A stretch of 64,000 nucleotides of DNA from Oscillospiraceae bacterium (GTDB lineage Bacteria > Bacillota > Clostridia > Oscillospirales > Ruminococcaceae), in NCBI GenBank assembly GCA_017399765.1, contig JAFQBH010000008.1:1-64000 (forward strand), in the 5' to 3' direction. Position numbers and translations under genes: made by a program. Position 1 is the stretch's first letter. Each line of letters begins with the position of its first letter. Under the pieces are notes generated by a model, which worked only from the letters and a program-made list of their open reading frames with translations, did no database searches and was not told the origin of the DNA. Below are positions 25,250-35,097 of the stretch, one piece after another.

Positions 25250-25696
25250 TTATCTGCCGAAAAGTTTTGCAAGGGGTTCGATTACCTTTTTAAGATCCGC
25301 TATTGCTTCATTAAGGGTTTTGATGTCGATCTGTCCAATAGTTTTAAGAGCTTCATCTACGTCTTCGAGTGCTTTTGTAAGAGCATCTCCGCTTTCAGCG
25401 ATAAGATTATTTGCGTTGTTAAGAAGTTCGGTAATGTTGGATTCTTCAAGAATCGTGTTGAGCTCTTTGGTAAGGACAGTAATTTCATCGATTGCGGAAT
25501 TTGCCTGCTCAAGAACACCGCCTACCTGGGTGCTGAGGACAATAAGAGCAACCGCAACAACAAACATAAAAACAGCAACAACAATGGTTTGGGTTTTTAC
25601 CATTTTTGCTTGTTTTTCCAAAAGCTCGGTTTGCTTCAGGCTTTCTTCATAAATAAGTTTCTGATAATCTTCGGTTTTTATAATTTCGTTATCCAT
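25250..25696 (-). CDS. Single-pass membrane protein with coiled coil
   Basis: Function unknown. 148 residues: short charged N-terminus, one membrane helix (about 36-58, TQTIVVAVFMFVVAVALIV), then a heptad-rich helical tail with ISL-type spacing (AIDEITVLTKELN, ALEDVDEALKTI). The layout recalls a chemoreceptor-like or DUF948-like stalk. ATG at 25696 is well placed behind AAAGGAG; another ATG two codons upstream is too close to it. Nine to fifteen bases after the next gene, so co-transcribed. Confidence 0.6.
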   Translation of the reverse strand: MDNEIIKTEDYQKLIYEESLKQTELLEKQAKMVKTQTIVVAVFMFVVAVALIVLSTQVGGVLEQANSAIDEITVLTKELNTILEESNITELLNNANNLIAESGDALTKALEDVDEALKTIGQIDIKTLNEAIADLKKVIEPLAKLFGR

Positions 25697-25710
25697 CAAC
25701 ATAATCTCCT

Positions 25711-26163
25711 TTACATGATAAAATCAACTATTCCGAAGGAAAGAATTCCCATAATTATTCCACAGGTTATAACGCCGAGAAGAATTGCAAATGTGGATTT
25801 TACAACGCGAAGCTGCATAAGAGTTGCAATAAGAGATGCAGTCCAGGCTCCGGTTCCGGGAAGAGGAATTGCAACAAAAGCAAAAAGTCCAAAAAGTTCG
25901 GCATTTCGTACTTTTTCGGCTTTTTTATTGCCGCGGTCAATTATCTTTTGAAAAATCCAACCTATTTTATTAATTTTAGAAAGATAAACAAGAACTGTTT
26001 TTGCAAATTTTATTAAAAAAGGAACGGGCAGGATATTTCCGATAACACAACAAATTAAAGAAGGGAGAAAAGGCATTTCCGCAACAGCGGCATAAATCAT
26101 TGCTCCGCGAAGTTCAACAAGAGGAACCATCGAAATCAAAAACAAGTAGATATAATCCTGCAA
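25711..26163 (-). CDS. Small multidrug export family protein (COG2426)
   Basis: 150-residue membrane protein with about four helices. The VPLVELRGAMIY segment and the FVAIPLPGTGAWTAS loop are characteristic of this family, whose name is historical; the transported substrate is not established. TTG start at 26163 behind GGAGGTGAG. Confidence 0.8.
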   Translation of the reverse strand: MQDYIYLFLISMVPLVELRGAMIYAAVAEMPFLPSLICCVIGNILPVPFLIKFAKTVLVYLSKINKIGWIFQKIIDRGNKKAEKVRNAELFGLFAFVAIPLPGTGAWTASLIATLMQLRVVKSTFAILLGVITCGIIMGILSFGIVDFIM

Positions 26164-26306
26164 CAGCTCACCTCCGTTTAAGGCTATATATATATTCTAA
26201 ATGATAATAACATAAAAGTAAAGTAAAATAAATATTATAAAAAGTCTTTTATTTATATCGGTTTTGTGGTAATATTAATCTGTATTTTTATGACCGGGAG
26301 GTTAAT

Positions 26307-27533
26307 ATGAAAAAATTTCTTTCTATTTTGCTTGCAATTTTGATTATGATTTCCGCTTTTGCCGGATGTTCCGAAGAAAAACCGGAAGAAGTTGAACCGC
26401 CGAAAGAAGTGGAAAGTGAAATTATTGTTTCCGCTTTGCAAAAAACAATTACCGCGGTTATATATGACAGCGGTGAAGATGAAGATTTCTGGAAAGAAGT
26501 AAAATCTTTGTTTGAAAGTGCAAATCAGGGAATTACTTTAAATATGATAGTAAGCAAAGATGCTGCTTATGAAGTGCGTGACAGAATTCTTGCGGGAAAT
26601 TCTCCGGATTTTGTATATCTTCCTTCTTCTGAAGAATCCGGTGTAACGACTGCCCTTATTAAGGATAAGGCTCTTCTTTCTCTTGAATCTGTTGAATCTT
26701 CCGCACCGGACGGAATTTTTGATAACAATGCCTGCAAACCTTATGAAGACAAAGCAACCTATCTTGCACCGCTTTTTGTTGAAACCGAAGGACTTATTTA
26801 TAACAAAGAAACCCTTTCTTCCAACGGTTTTTCAATTCCCCAGACCTGGGACGACTTTATTTCCATTGCAAAAGCATGCGATAACAAAAACATAAAATTC
26901 TTTACCTATGCAGGTGCTGATCCGGATGAATATGTAAATATTTTTGCGTCAGCTCTTGTTCCGGTGATCGGAACCTCAGAGATGAATAAAATTCTTGTTT
27001 GTGAAGAAGAAGCATGGAAAAACGAGAATGTAAAAACTTTCATCGAAAAGATTGAAAGTGTTACCAAACTTGTCGTTTCAGGAAGCAGCACAAAAAGCAA
27101 AGCTGATACAATGGAAAATCTTAAAGAGGGAAAAGCACTCTTTATTTCCGGAAACAGCAAAGATCTTGAAGAACTTAACAAAGACGGAGAAAAATATGCA
27201 ATATGCAATTATCCTTCCATCAGCGGTTCTTCGGTAAAAACTGTTTCTTTCACGGAAATGTATATTCCGGTTGAAGCCAAAGAAGCTGAAACAGCAAAAC
27301 AGTTTATGTCTTTCCTTTACAGCGAAACCGTTGCAAACCTTGCGAAAGAAAAACTCGGAAAAGAAATTCCGTTAAGCGGAACTACTGTTATAGCTCCGGA
27401 ATTTGCGGTAAAATCTTCTGCAAATCCCACGCTTTCCGATGAATTCTGTGACCTTGTTGTTGATGTTTTCAAAGGAAACGCAACTTCTGAAAACTTTGCG
27501 GAAAAAATGCTTGAATATATCAAAGAATATTGA
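26307..27533 (+). CDS. Extracellular solute-binding lipoprotein without adjacent permeases
   Basis: 408 residues with lipoprotein signal (AFAGC, Cys21), an acidic/proline linker and a family 1 (carbohydrate-type) binding-protein fold: GNSPDFVYLPS, GLIYNKETL, PQTWDDFISIAKA. No transporter genes flank it, so it must use a permease encoded elsewhere or have another role. No terminator was seen before metG 30 bases downstream. Confidence 0.82.
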   Translation: MKKFLSILLAILIMISAFAGCSEEKPEEVEPPKEVESEIIVSALQKTITAVIYDSGEDEDFWKEVKSLFESANQGITLNMIVSKDAAYEVRDRILAGNSPDFVYLPSSEESGVTTALIKDKALLSLESVESSAPDGIFDNNACKPYEDKATYLAPLFVETEGLIYNKETLSSNGFSIPQTWDDFISIAKACDNKNIKFFTYAGADPDEYVNIFASALVPVIGTSEMNKILVCEEEAWKNENVKTFIEKIESVTKLVVSGSSTKSKADTMENLKEGKALFISGNSKDLEELNKDGEKYAICNYPSISGSSVKTVSFTEMYIPVEAKEAETAKQFMSFLYSETVANLAKEKLGKEIPLSGTTVIAPEFAVKSSANPTLSDEFCDLVVDVFKGNATSENFAEKMLEYIKEY

Positions 27534-27563
27534 CATCATAATTCAAAAGGAGACATAAAATAA

Positions 27564-29507
27564 ATGGATAAACCTAAATTTTATATAACAACGGCCATTG
27601 CTTATACTTCCAGAAAACCACATATCGGCAACAGCTATGAAATTGTTCTTACCGATGCTATTGCAAGATATAAAAGAATGCAGGGATATGATGTCTTTTT
27701 CCTTACCGGCACTGATGAGCATGGTCAGAAAATTGAAAAATATGCCGCAGATTCCGGTGTAACTCCGAAAGAATATGTTGATAAAGTTGCCGGCGAGATC
27801 AAGGAAATTTGTGACCTTCTGAACACAACCTATGATCATTTCATCAGAACTACCGATGATTATCATGAAAAAACTGTTCAGAAAATTTTCAAAAAACTTT
27901 ATGATCAGGGCGACATTTATAAAAGCGAATACGAAGGTCTTTATTGCACCCCGTGTGAATCTTTCTGGACCGAAAGCCAGCTTGTTGACGGAAAATGCCC
28001 CGACTGCGGACGCGAAGTTGGAAAAGCGAAAGAAGAAGCATATTTCCTCCGCCTTTCCAAATATCAGAAGCAGCTTGAAGAATTCATTGAAAATAACGAA
28101 AACTTCATTTATCCTGAAGCACGCAAAAAAGAGATGCTCAACAACTTCATCAAACCCGGTCTTCAGGATCTCTGTGTTTCCAGAACCTCTTTCAAATGGG
28201 GTGTTCCGGTAACTTTTGATGATAAACATGTAATTTACGTTTGGATCGATGCTCTTTCCAACTATATCACCGCTCTTGGATATGATCCTGACGGAAGTTC
28301 CGAACAGTATAAAAAATACTGGCCCGCAGATGTTCATATCATCGGAAAAGACATCGTAAGATTCCACACAATTTATTGGCCTATCATGCTTATGGCTCTT
28401 GGTGAACCGCTTCCGAAACAGGTTTACGGTCATCCCTGGCTTCTTTTCGGCGAAGACAAAATGTCCAAATCCCGCGGCAACGTAATTTATGCCGATGACC
28501 TTACCAAAGTTTTCGGCGTTGACGCAGTTCGTTATTATCTTCTTACCGAAATGCCTCACGCAAACGACGGTTCCATCACTTATGAAGCGATGATCGACAG
28601 ATTCAACACCGACCTTGCGAACACCCTCGGAAACCTTGTCAACCGCACCGTCGCAATGCAGAACAAATATTTCGAAGGCGTAATCCAGTCTCCGGATTGC
28701 GGCGGCGAATTTGACGATGACCTCAAAGCTACCGCAAAGAAAGCAATCGAAGGCTTTGACAAAAACCTTTCCGAATATAAAATGAGCGATGCCATAGACT
28801 GCATTATGGATCTTGCGCGCCGCTGCAACAAATATATTGACGAAACAATGCCCTGGGCTCTTGCGAAAGACGAAAGCAAGAAGGAAAGACTCGGAACGGT
28901 TCTTTATAACCTCCTCGAAGGAATCAGAATCCTTTCCGTGCTTATTGCTCCCATTATGCCCGAAACCACCAAGAAAATTGCGGAACAGCTTGGTCTTGAA
29001 GAACAGACTTATGAAAGCATTCAGACTTTCGGCGGACTTGAAGCAGGCAAAAAAGTCGGCGTTGCAACCCCTCTTTTCTCCAGAATCGATGCTGAAAAAC
29101 TTATTGCTGAACTGGAAGCGGCACATAAAGCACAGCTTGAAGCAGAAAAAGCGGAAGAAAAACCCGCAATTGAACTCCAGCCCGAAATTGTTATCGATGA
29201 TTTTACCAAAGTTGAACTTCGCGTAGCGAAAATTCTTGAATGCGAAAAAGTTCCGAAAGCAAAAAAACTTTATAAAATCCAGCTTGATGACGGAATGGGC
29301 GGACGCCAGATTGTTTCCGGAATTGCACAGCATTATACCCCCGATGAACTCATCGGAAAGAAAATCGTTGTTGTTGCAAACCTTAAACCCGCAAAACTCT
29401 GTGGAGTTGAATCCAACGGAATGCTTCTTGCAGGCGACAGGGAAGACGGCTCCGTTTGCGTAACCTTTATTGATGATTCCGTACCGGTAGGAACGAGGCT
29501 TCATTAA
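27564..29507 (+). CDS. metG: Methionyl-tRNA synthetase
   Basis: Charges tRNA-Met. 647 residues: catalytic core with HIGN (HIGH motif) near residue 20, a zinc knuckle with CTPC...CPDC (about 128-148), KMSKSRGN near 300, an anticodon-binding helical domain, and from about 545 a C-terminal EMAP/Trbp111-like tRNA-binding domain (VELRVAKILECEKVPKA). Followed by tatD with a one-base overlap (TAATG), the usual gene order in Clostridia. Confidence 0.97.
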   Translation: MDKPKFYITTAIAYTSRKPHIGNSYEIVLTDAIARYKRMQGYDVFFLTGTDEHGQKIEKYAADSGVTPKEYVDKVAGEIKEICDLLNTTYDHFIRTTDDYHEKTVQKIFKKLYDQGDIYKSEYEGLYCTPCESFWTESQLVDGKCPDCGREVGKAKEEAYFLRLSKYQKQLEEFIENNENFIYPEARKKEMLNNFIKPGLQDLCVSRTSFKWGVPVTFDDKHVIYVWIDALSNYITALGYDPDGSSEQYKKYWPADVHIIGKDIVRFHTIYWPIMLMALGEPLPKQVYGHPWLLFGEDKMSKSRGNVIYADDLTKVFGVDAVRYYLLTEMPHANDGSITYEAMIDRFNTDLANTLGNLVNRTVAMQNKYFEGVIQSPDCGGEFDDDLKATAKKAIEGFDKNLSEYKMSDAIDCIMDLARRCNKYIDETMPWALAKDESKKERLGTVLYNLLEGIRILSVLIAPIMPETTKKIAEQLGLEEQTYESIQTFGGLEAGKKVGVATPLFSRIDAEKLIAELEAAHKAQLEAEKAEEKPAIELQPEIVIDDFTKVELRVAKILECEKVPKAKKLYKIQLDDGMGGRQIVSGIAQHYTPDELIGKKIVVVANLKPAKLCGVESNGMLLAGDREDGSVCVTFIDDSVPVGTRLH

Positions 29508-30289
29508 TGGAATATAAAGGAATCTTCGATACCCATGCTCATTATGATGACGAAAGATTTGACGAGGATCGCGACACCGTGCTCAAAAACGTTTTTGAGC
29601 ACGGCGTTTCCTTGATAGTTGATCCCGCGTGCGATCTTGAAACCTGTGAAAAGACGCTTGAACTTTCGTCGAAATATGATTTTGTTTATTCTGCTGTCGG
29701 GGTTCATCCTCATTCCGCCGAAAGCGACGGAAACGGCGATTGGCTTGAAAAAATAAGAGAATTTGCAAAAAACAAAAAAGTTGTTGCAATCGGAGAAATC
29801 GGTCTTGATTATCATTATGATTTTTCTCCGAGAGAAAAGCAGAAAGAGGTTTTTGCCGCCCAGCTTCAACTTGCAAATGAACTTGATTTGCCTGTAATAA
29901 TCCACGACAGGGAAGCCCACGCGGACACACTTGAACTTGTTAAAAAATACCGCCCGAAGGGAATTATTCATTGTTTTTCCGGTTCTGCGGAAACGGCAAA
30001 GGAATTTCTTAAACTTGGAATGTATTTAGGTTTCACCGGTTCTGTAACTTTTAAAAATGCAAGCAAGCTTTTGCTTGCTGCGGAAGTTGTTCCGGAAGAC
30101 AGAATTCTTCTTGAAACGGATTGCCCATATATGGCGCCGGTTCCATACAGAGGACAGAGATGCGACAGCAGTTTTATTCCCGCAACAGCGGAAAGACTTG
30201 CGGAAATTCGCGGAACAGATGCACAGACCCTTATTGACAGAGCAAGAGAAAACGGAATGAGAATTTACGGAATCAATGCGGAGGATTAA
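29507..30289 (+). CDS. tatD: TatD-family metal-dependent hydrolase
   Basis: 260 residues. Metal-binding motifs of the family are complete: FDTHAHYDD, GEIGLDYHYD, VIIHDREAH, IIHCFSG and ETDCPYMAP. Members are 3'-5' DNases and D-tyrosyl or RNA quality-control enzymes. A perfect 28-base palindrome lies inside the coding sequence at 29577-29604. Start overlaps the metG stop by one base; trmB follows after 3 bases. Confidence 0.95.
   Translation: MEYKGIFDTHAHYDDERFDEDRDTVLKNVFEHGVSLIVDPACDLETCEKTLELSSKYDFVYSAVGVHPHSAESDGNGDWLEKIREFAKNKKVVAIGEIGLDYHYDFSPREKQKEVFAAQLQLANELDLPVIIHDREAHADTLELVKKYRPKGIIHCFSGSAETAKEFLKLGMYLGFTGSVTFKNASKLLLAAEVVPEDRILLETDCPYMAPVPYRGQRCDSSFIPATAERLAEIRGTDAQTLIDRARENGMRIYGINAED
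29577..29604. repeat. Perfect 28-base palindrome inside tatD
   Basis: Arms CCGTGCTCAAAAA and TTTTTGAGCACGG joined by CG. It encodes TVLKNVFEHG. Codons GTG, CTC, GAG and CAC here are unlike the usual GTT/CTT/GAA/CAT of neighbouring genes. Confidence 0.9.
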
Positions 30290-30292
30290 TTT

Positions 30293-31045
30293 ATGAGAAT
30301 AAGAAGAAAACCCTGGGCAAGACCGGAACTTGCCGAATGGGAAAACTGTATTGATGTTCCGGCAGAAAACAGAGGAAAGTGGAAATCCCTTTTTAAAAAC
30401 GACGCACCGATGATGCTTGAACTCGGCTGCGGAAAAGGCGGTTTTATTTCAAAGCTTGCGGTAGCAAACCCGGATATCAACTATATTGCAGTTGATATCA
30501 AAAGTGAGATGCTCGGTCTTGCAATGAGAAATATCAAGCGGGAATATGCCGAAGCAAACAGGGAAGTGGATAACGTTTATATTTTCAGTCAGGAAATTAT
30601 GCTTATCAGCAAAGTTTTTTCCAATGAAGATATGTTCGACAGAATATATATAAACTTCTGCAATCCTTGGCCGAAAACCCATGACCATAAAAAACGCCTT
30701 ACTCATAACAACCAGCTTATGCAGTACCGTGAATTTTTGAAAGATGGCGGCGAAATTCGTTTTAAAACCGATAATGACGATCTCTTCCTTTCTTCAAAAA
30801 GATATTTTGCGGAATGCGGTTTTGAACTTACTTTTGTAACGGAAGACCTTCATAATTCCGGTTTTGATGATAACATTGAAACCGAACATGAAAAGATGTT
30901 TTCCGAGCAAGGAATACCGATAAAATTCCTCATCGCTAAAAAATTAACAATCAATCCTGCTGAAAAACAGGGCAGTGAGTCCAAAATTTGTGCTGAAAAG
31001 GTCGAAAATTGTGACGAAAAGCCTGAAAATATGAACGAAAATTAA
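30293..31045 (+). CDS. trmB: tRNA (guanine-N7)-methyltransferase
   Basis: Makes m7G46 in tRNA with S-adenosylmethionine. 250 residues. SAM-binding LELGCGKGGF, YIAVDIKSEM, and the family box NFCNPWPKTHDHKKRL, where the more usual Asp before PWPK is Asn, and FKTDNDDLF. A lysine/glutamate-rich tail of about 35 residues extends beyond the usual end. Third gene of metG-tatD-trmB. Confidence 0.94.
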   Translation: MRIRRKPWARPELAEWENCIDVPAENRGKWKSLFKNDAPMMLELGCGKGGFISKLAVANPDINYIAVDIKSEMLGLAMRNIKREYAEANREVDNVYIFSQEIMLISKVFSNEDMFDRIYINFCNPWPKTHDHKKRLTHNNQLMQYREFLKDGGEIRFKTDNDDLFLSSKRYFAECGFELTFVTEDLHNSGFDDNIETEHEKMFSEQGIPIKFLIAKKLTINPAEKQGSESKICAEKVENCDEKPENMNEN

Positions 31046-31083
31046 AAAATTACATATATTTTGAAAAATATGTGTAAAAATGA

Positions 31084-31112
31084 TTGACTTTTATATTTGT
31101 ATGGTATAAAAT
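31084..31112 (+). promoter_or_regulatory. Promoter of groESL
   Basis: TTGACT (31084-31089), 17-base spacer, TAAAAT (31107-31112); the CIRCE operator follows immediately. Confidence 0.8.
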
Positions 31113-31116
31113 ATTG

Positions 31117-31143
31117 TTAGCACTCAAAAAGAAAGAGTGCTAA
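31117..31143. promoter_or_regulatory. CIRCE operator (HrcA binding site)
   Basis: Exact TTAGCACTC-N9-GAGTGCTAA at the transcription start of groESL. Means repression by HrcA and release on heat or folding stress. hrcA itself is not in the window. Confidence 0.98.
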
Positions 31144-31188
31144 TCGGAATTGTTTTCAATAAATAACATATATTTAGGAGGATTTCCA

Positions 31189-31476
31189 ATGAACGTAAAA
31201 CCCCTTGGAGACAGAGTTGTTATTAAAATGGTAGATTATGAAGAAAAAACCAAAGGCGGTCTTTTCATCACTGCAACTGCACAGGATAAACCCGAAGTTG
31301 CTGAAGTTATCGCTGTTGGTCCCGGCGGCATGGTTGACGGAAAAGAAGTTGAAATGCAGCTTAAAGTCGGCGACCACGTAATCATGGGCAAATATGCCGG
31401 CACTACCGTTAAAATTGACGGCGAAGAAATCATTATCCTTTCTCAGAACGACATTCTTGCCGTTGTTGAAGACTGA
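31189..31476 (+). CDS. groES: Co-chaperonin GroES
   Basis: 95-residue lid of the GroEL chaperonin. MNVKPLGDRVVIKMV, the mobile-loop region KTKGGLFIT and the roof-loop GPGGMVDG are visible. The ATG at 31189 follows AGGAGG. 37 bases upstream of groEL in one CIRCE-controlled operon. Confidence 0.97.
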   Translation: MNVKPLGDRVVIKMVDYEEKTKGGLFITATAQDKPEVAEVIAVGPGGMVDGKEVEMQLKVGDHVIMGKYAGTTVKIDGEEIIILSQNDILAVVED

Positions 31477-31492
31477 TTTTAATTTTAGTTAA

Positions 31493-33163
<1,671 letters not shown>

Positions 33164-33180
33164 TCACAAAACAAAAAATA

Positions 33181-33210
33181 AAAAGGCTTCCCGGAAGGGA
33201 AGCCTTTTTT
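33181..33210. terminator. Bidirectional terminator after groEL
   Basis: GGCTTCCC / GGGAAGCC stem with GGAA loop, TTTTTT on one side and AAAA on the other. Confidence 0.92.
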
Positions 33211-33213
33211 GTG

Positions 33214-33627
33214 TTAATATCTGATTTTTATAAAACCTTCACATCCGGTTTCGGAATACGGAAGAAAACCGCAGGATTTATAAAATTCAACAGTTTTTTC
33301 GGTTTTGTCTGTAACAAGCTGGGTCTGATAAACTTTCGGATAAAAACCGAGCATGGATTTAAGAAGTTTTGTTCCGATTCCTTTTCTCTGATATTCCGGA
33401 AGGACCAGAATATCCTGAATAAAAAGAACGGAATATCCATCGCCGACGGCACGGATTATTCCAACAAGCTTTTCTTCATCATGAGCACCGAGAATTTTTA
33501 ATGAATGCTCAAATGCGTGCTCGAGCATTCCGGGACGGCTTGTGTATGAGCACCAGCCGACGCTGTTATACAAATTCAGAATTTCATCAGCATTATATTT
33601 TACATATTCTTTTATTGTAATTTCCAT
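33214..33627 (-). CDS. GNAT-family N-acetyltransferase
   Basis: 137 residues. Acetyl-CoA-binding motif A is clear: IQDILVLPEYQRKGIGTKLL (Q/RxxGxG/A as QRKGIG), followed by VEFYKSCGF. The N-terminus with LYNSVGW is shared by a common Bacillota subgroup. Substrate unknown. The ATG at 33627 follows AAAGGAG. An 8-codon micro-ORF lies directly upstream. Confidence 0.88.
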   Translation of the reverse strand: MEITIKEYVKYNADEILNLYNSVGWCSYTSRPGMLEHAFEHSLKILGAHDEEKLVGIIRAVGDGYSVLFIQDILVLPEYQRKGIGTKLLKSMLGFYPKVYQTQLVTDKTEKTVEFYKSCGFLPYSETGCEGFIKIRY

Positions 33628-33650
33628 AAGTTCTCCTTTCGATTTTAAAA

Positions 33651-33677
33651 TCAAAAGGGAACAAAACGCAGTCTCAT
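33651..33677 (-). other. Putative micro-ORF upstream of the GNAT gene
   Basis: ATG with a strong AAAGGAGG site, encoding MRLRFVPF and then TGA, 23 bases before the acetyltransferase ATG and just downstream of the hairpin at 33696-33723. Could be a leader peptide or a chance site. Confidence 0.35.
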
Positions 33678-33695
33678 AAAGAAACCTCCTTTAAG

Positions 33696-33723
33696 AAAAA
33701 AGCCGCCAAAAGGCGGCTTTTTT
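33696..33723. terminator. Terminator after the ireB-linked small gene
   Basis: GCCGCC / GGCGGC stem with AAAA loop, A and T runs on both sides. Confidence 0.88.
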
Positions 33724-33726
33724 AGT

Positions 33727-34017
33727 TTATTCTTCAACTTTTCCAAGCTGACGGTCAAGCCAGGTGGAAGCAAGGTCCAAAGCGGCATAAAGACCATCGC
33801 GCTCGGCGCGTTTAACAACCATTTCGGTGGGTGCGGCGTTGGGGTCGGTGGACATCATCTGAAGGGTGATGTGGCCGGCAACTTCGGTTCCGGCAGCGGT
33901 TGTGGTGTTGTTTATCTGGAGCATAACAACATAAGCGTCGCGCATATCTCCGTAATAAAGAATTTTTTTGCTGCGAACAAGGGGACGGCCCTTATAGGTC
34001 ATAAACTGTTCAGACAT
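33727..34017 (-). CDS. Small conserved-looking protein downstream of the ireB homologue
   Basis: Unrecognised 96-residue soluble protein with alternating strands in the first half (PLVRSKKILYYGDMRDAYVVMLQI) and a helix at the end (YAALDLASTWLDRQL). Starts at ATG 34017 behind GGAGG, 15 bases after the ireB homologue, so it is the second gene of that operon. No membrane segment or catalytic motif. Confidence 0.65.
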   Translation of the reverse strand: MSEQFMTYKGRPLVRSKKILYYGDMRDAYVVMLQINNTTTAAGTEVAGHITLQMMSTDPNAAPTEMVVKRAERDGLYAALDLASTWLDRQLGKVEE

Positions 34018-34032
34018 ATTTTCCTCCAAATA

Positions 34033-34278
34033 TCAATCATTAAGATAAGTTTTAACAAGGATCTGGAGAAGCTCATCGCGGTCGATTCTGCGGATAAGGC
34101 TTCTTGCGTTGTTATGGGTGGTGATGTATGTGGGGTCTTCGGAAAGGATATATCCGACAATCTGGTTGATGGGGTTGTATCCTTTCTGGCGGAGTGCATC
34201 ATAAACAGTTGTAAGAATTGCTTTTATTTCTTTTTCTTTGTCTTCTCTGATAGAAAAGGAAATGGTAGGTTCGTTCAC
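34033..34278 (-). CDS. IreB-family regulatory phosphoprotein (DUF965/YrzL-like)
   Basis: 81 residues, very close to the family consensus: [41 protein letters not shown] and [17 protein letters not shown]. In Enterococcus faecalis IreB is a substrate of the Ser/Thr kinase IreK and limits cephalosporin resistance. GTG start at 34278 behind GAGGAGG; no ATG is available. Confidence 0.92.
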   Translation of the reverse strand: MNEPTISFSIREDKEKEIKAILTTVYDALRQKGYNPINQIVGYILSEDPTYITTHNNARSLIRRIDRDELLQILVKTYLND

Positions 34279-34334
34279 GGAAAATCCTCCTCTCGTTTTT
34301 GCATCTTTGCAAAACATAAAATTATCACATATAT

Positions 34335-34363
34335 ATTTTACATCAAAATCATTATTATAGCAA
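34335..34363 (-). promoter_or_regulatory. Promoter of the ireB-family operon
   Basis: TTGCTA (34358-34363), 17-base spacer, extended -10 TGTAAAAT (hexamer 34335-34340). Confidence 0.65.
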
Positions 34364-34436
34364 GAGATGTTATGCAAAATTTTATTAAATTTTGTTTATA
34401 TATTTCCTTTTTACTATATGAAATAATTTTGCCTTG

Positions 34437-34445
34437 TGTTATAAT
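34437..34445 (+). promoter_or_regulatory. Extended -10 promoter of tdk-deoD-udk
   Basis: TGTTATAAT, no clear -35, about 63 bases before the tdk ATG. Confidence 0.5.
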
Positions 34446-34508
34446 AAATAAAAATACGGTGCCGAAAAAATGGTTTTTCTGCCAGAAAACAGAAAAGGGG
34501 AAAGCTTT

Positions 34509-35084
34509 ATGGCAAAACTTTATTTCAAATACGGTGCAATGGGAAGTTCAAAATCCGCCCAGGCGCTTATCGCAAAATATAATTACGAAGAACGCGGAAT
34601 GAAGGTTTGGCTTATCAAACCCAAGACTGATACAAGGGACGGCGCAAGCATTATTAAATCCAGAATCGGTCTTTATGCCGAAGCGGAACAGGTCGGACTC
34701 AGCGACAGTATCAAGGAACTTTTTGCAAAACATGAAGATTGCAACGTTATTATTGCCGATGAATCTCAGTTTTTTGCTCCGGAACAGATCGATGAGCTCC
34801 GCGATATAGTTGACGAAATGAATATTCCGGTAATGTGCTTCGGGCTTCGTACCGACTTTGTAACGAAACTTTTCCCGGGAAGCATGCGACTTTTTGAAGT
34901 AGCGGATTCCATCACTGAAATCAAAACCATCTGCGATTGCGGAGCAAAGGCAACCGTAAACGCAAGAATGGACGATGAAGGACATATCGTTACCGTGGGC
35001 GATCAGGTTTGCCTTGGCGGAAACGACAGATATATTGCAATGTGCCATAAATGCTGGAAAAAAGCCATTGCCGAACAGAAATAA
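34509..35084 (+). CDS. tdk: Thymidine kinase (type II)
   Basis: Phosphorylates thymidine for salvage. 191 residues: P-loop GAMGSSKSAQAL, DExQF box IIADESQFF and two zinc-binding cysteine pairs, TICDCGAKAT and MCHKCWKK. The ATG at 34509 follows AAAGGGG. First gene of a nucleoside salvage cluster. Confidence 0.95.
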   Translation: MAKLYFKYGAMGSSKSAQALIAKYNYEERGMKVWLIKPKTDTRDGASIIKSRIGLYAEAEQVGLSDSIKELFAKHEDCNVIIADESQFFAPEQIDELRDIVDEMNIPVMCFGLRTDFVTKLFPGSMRLFEVADSITEIKTICDCGAKATVNARMDDEGHIVTVGDQVCLGGNDRYIAMCHKCWKKAIAEQK

Positions 35085-35097
35085 GGAGGTAACATCA

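Noticed and set aside
27543-29504. 653-codon open frame on the minus strand across metG
   Set aside because: It mirrors metG exactly, has no ribosome site or homology-like motifs, and arises from the strong third-base bias of metG.
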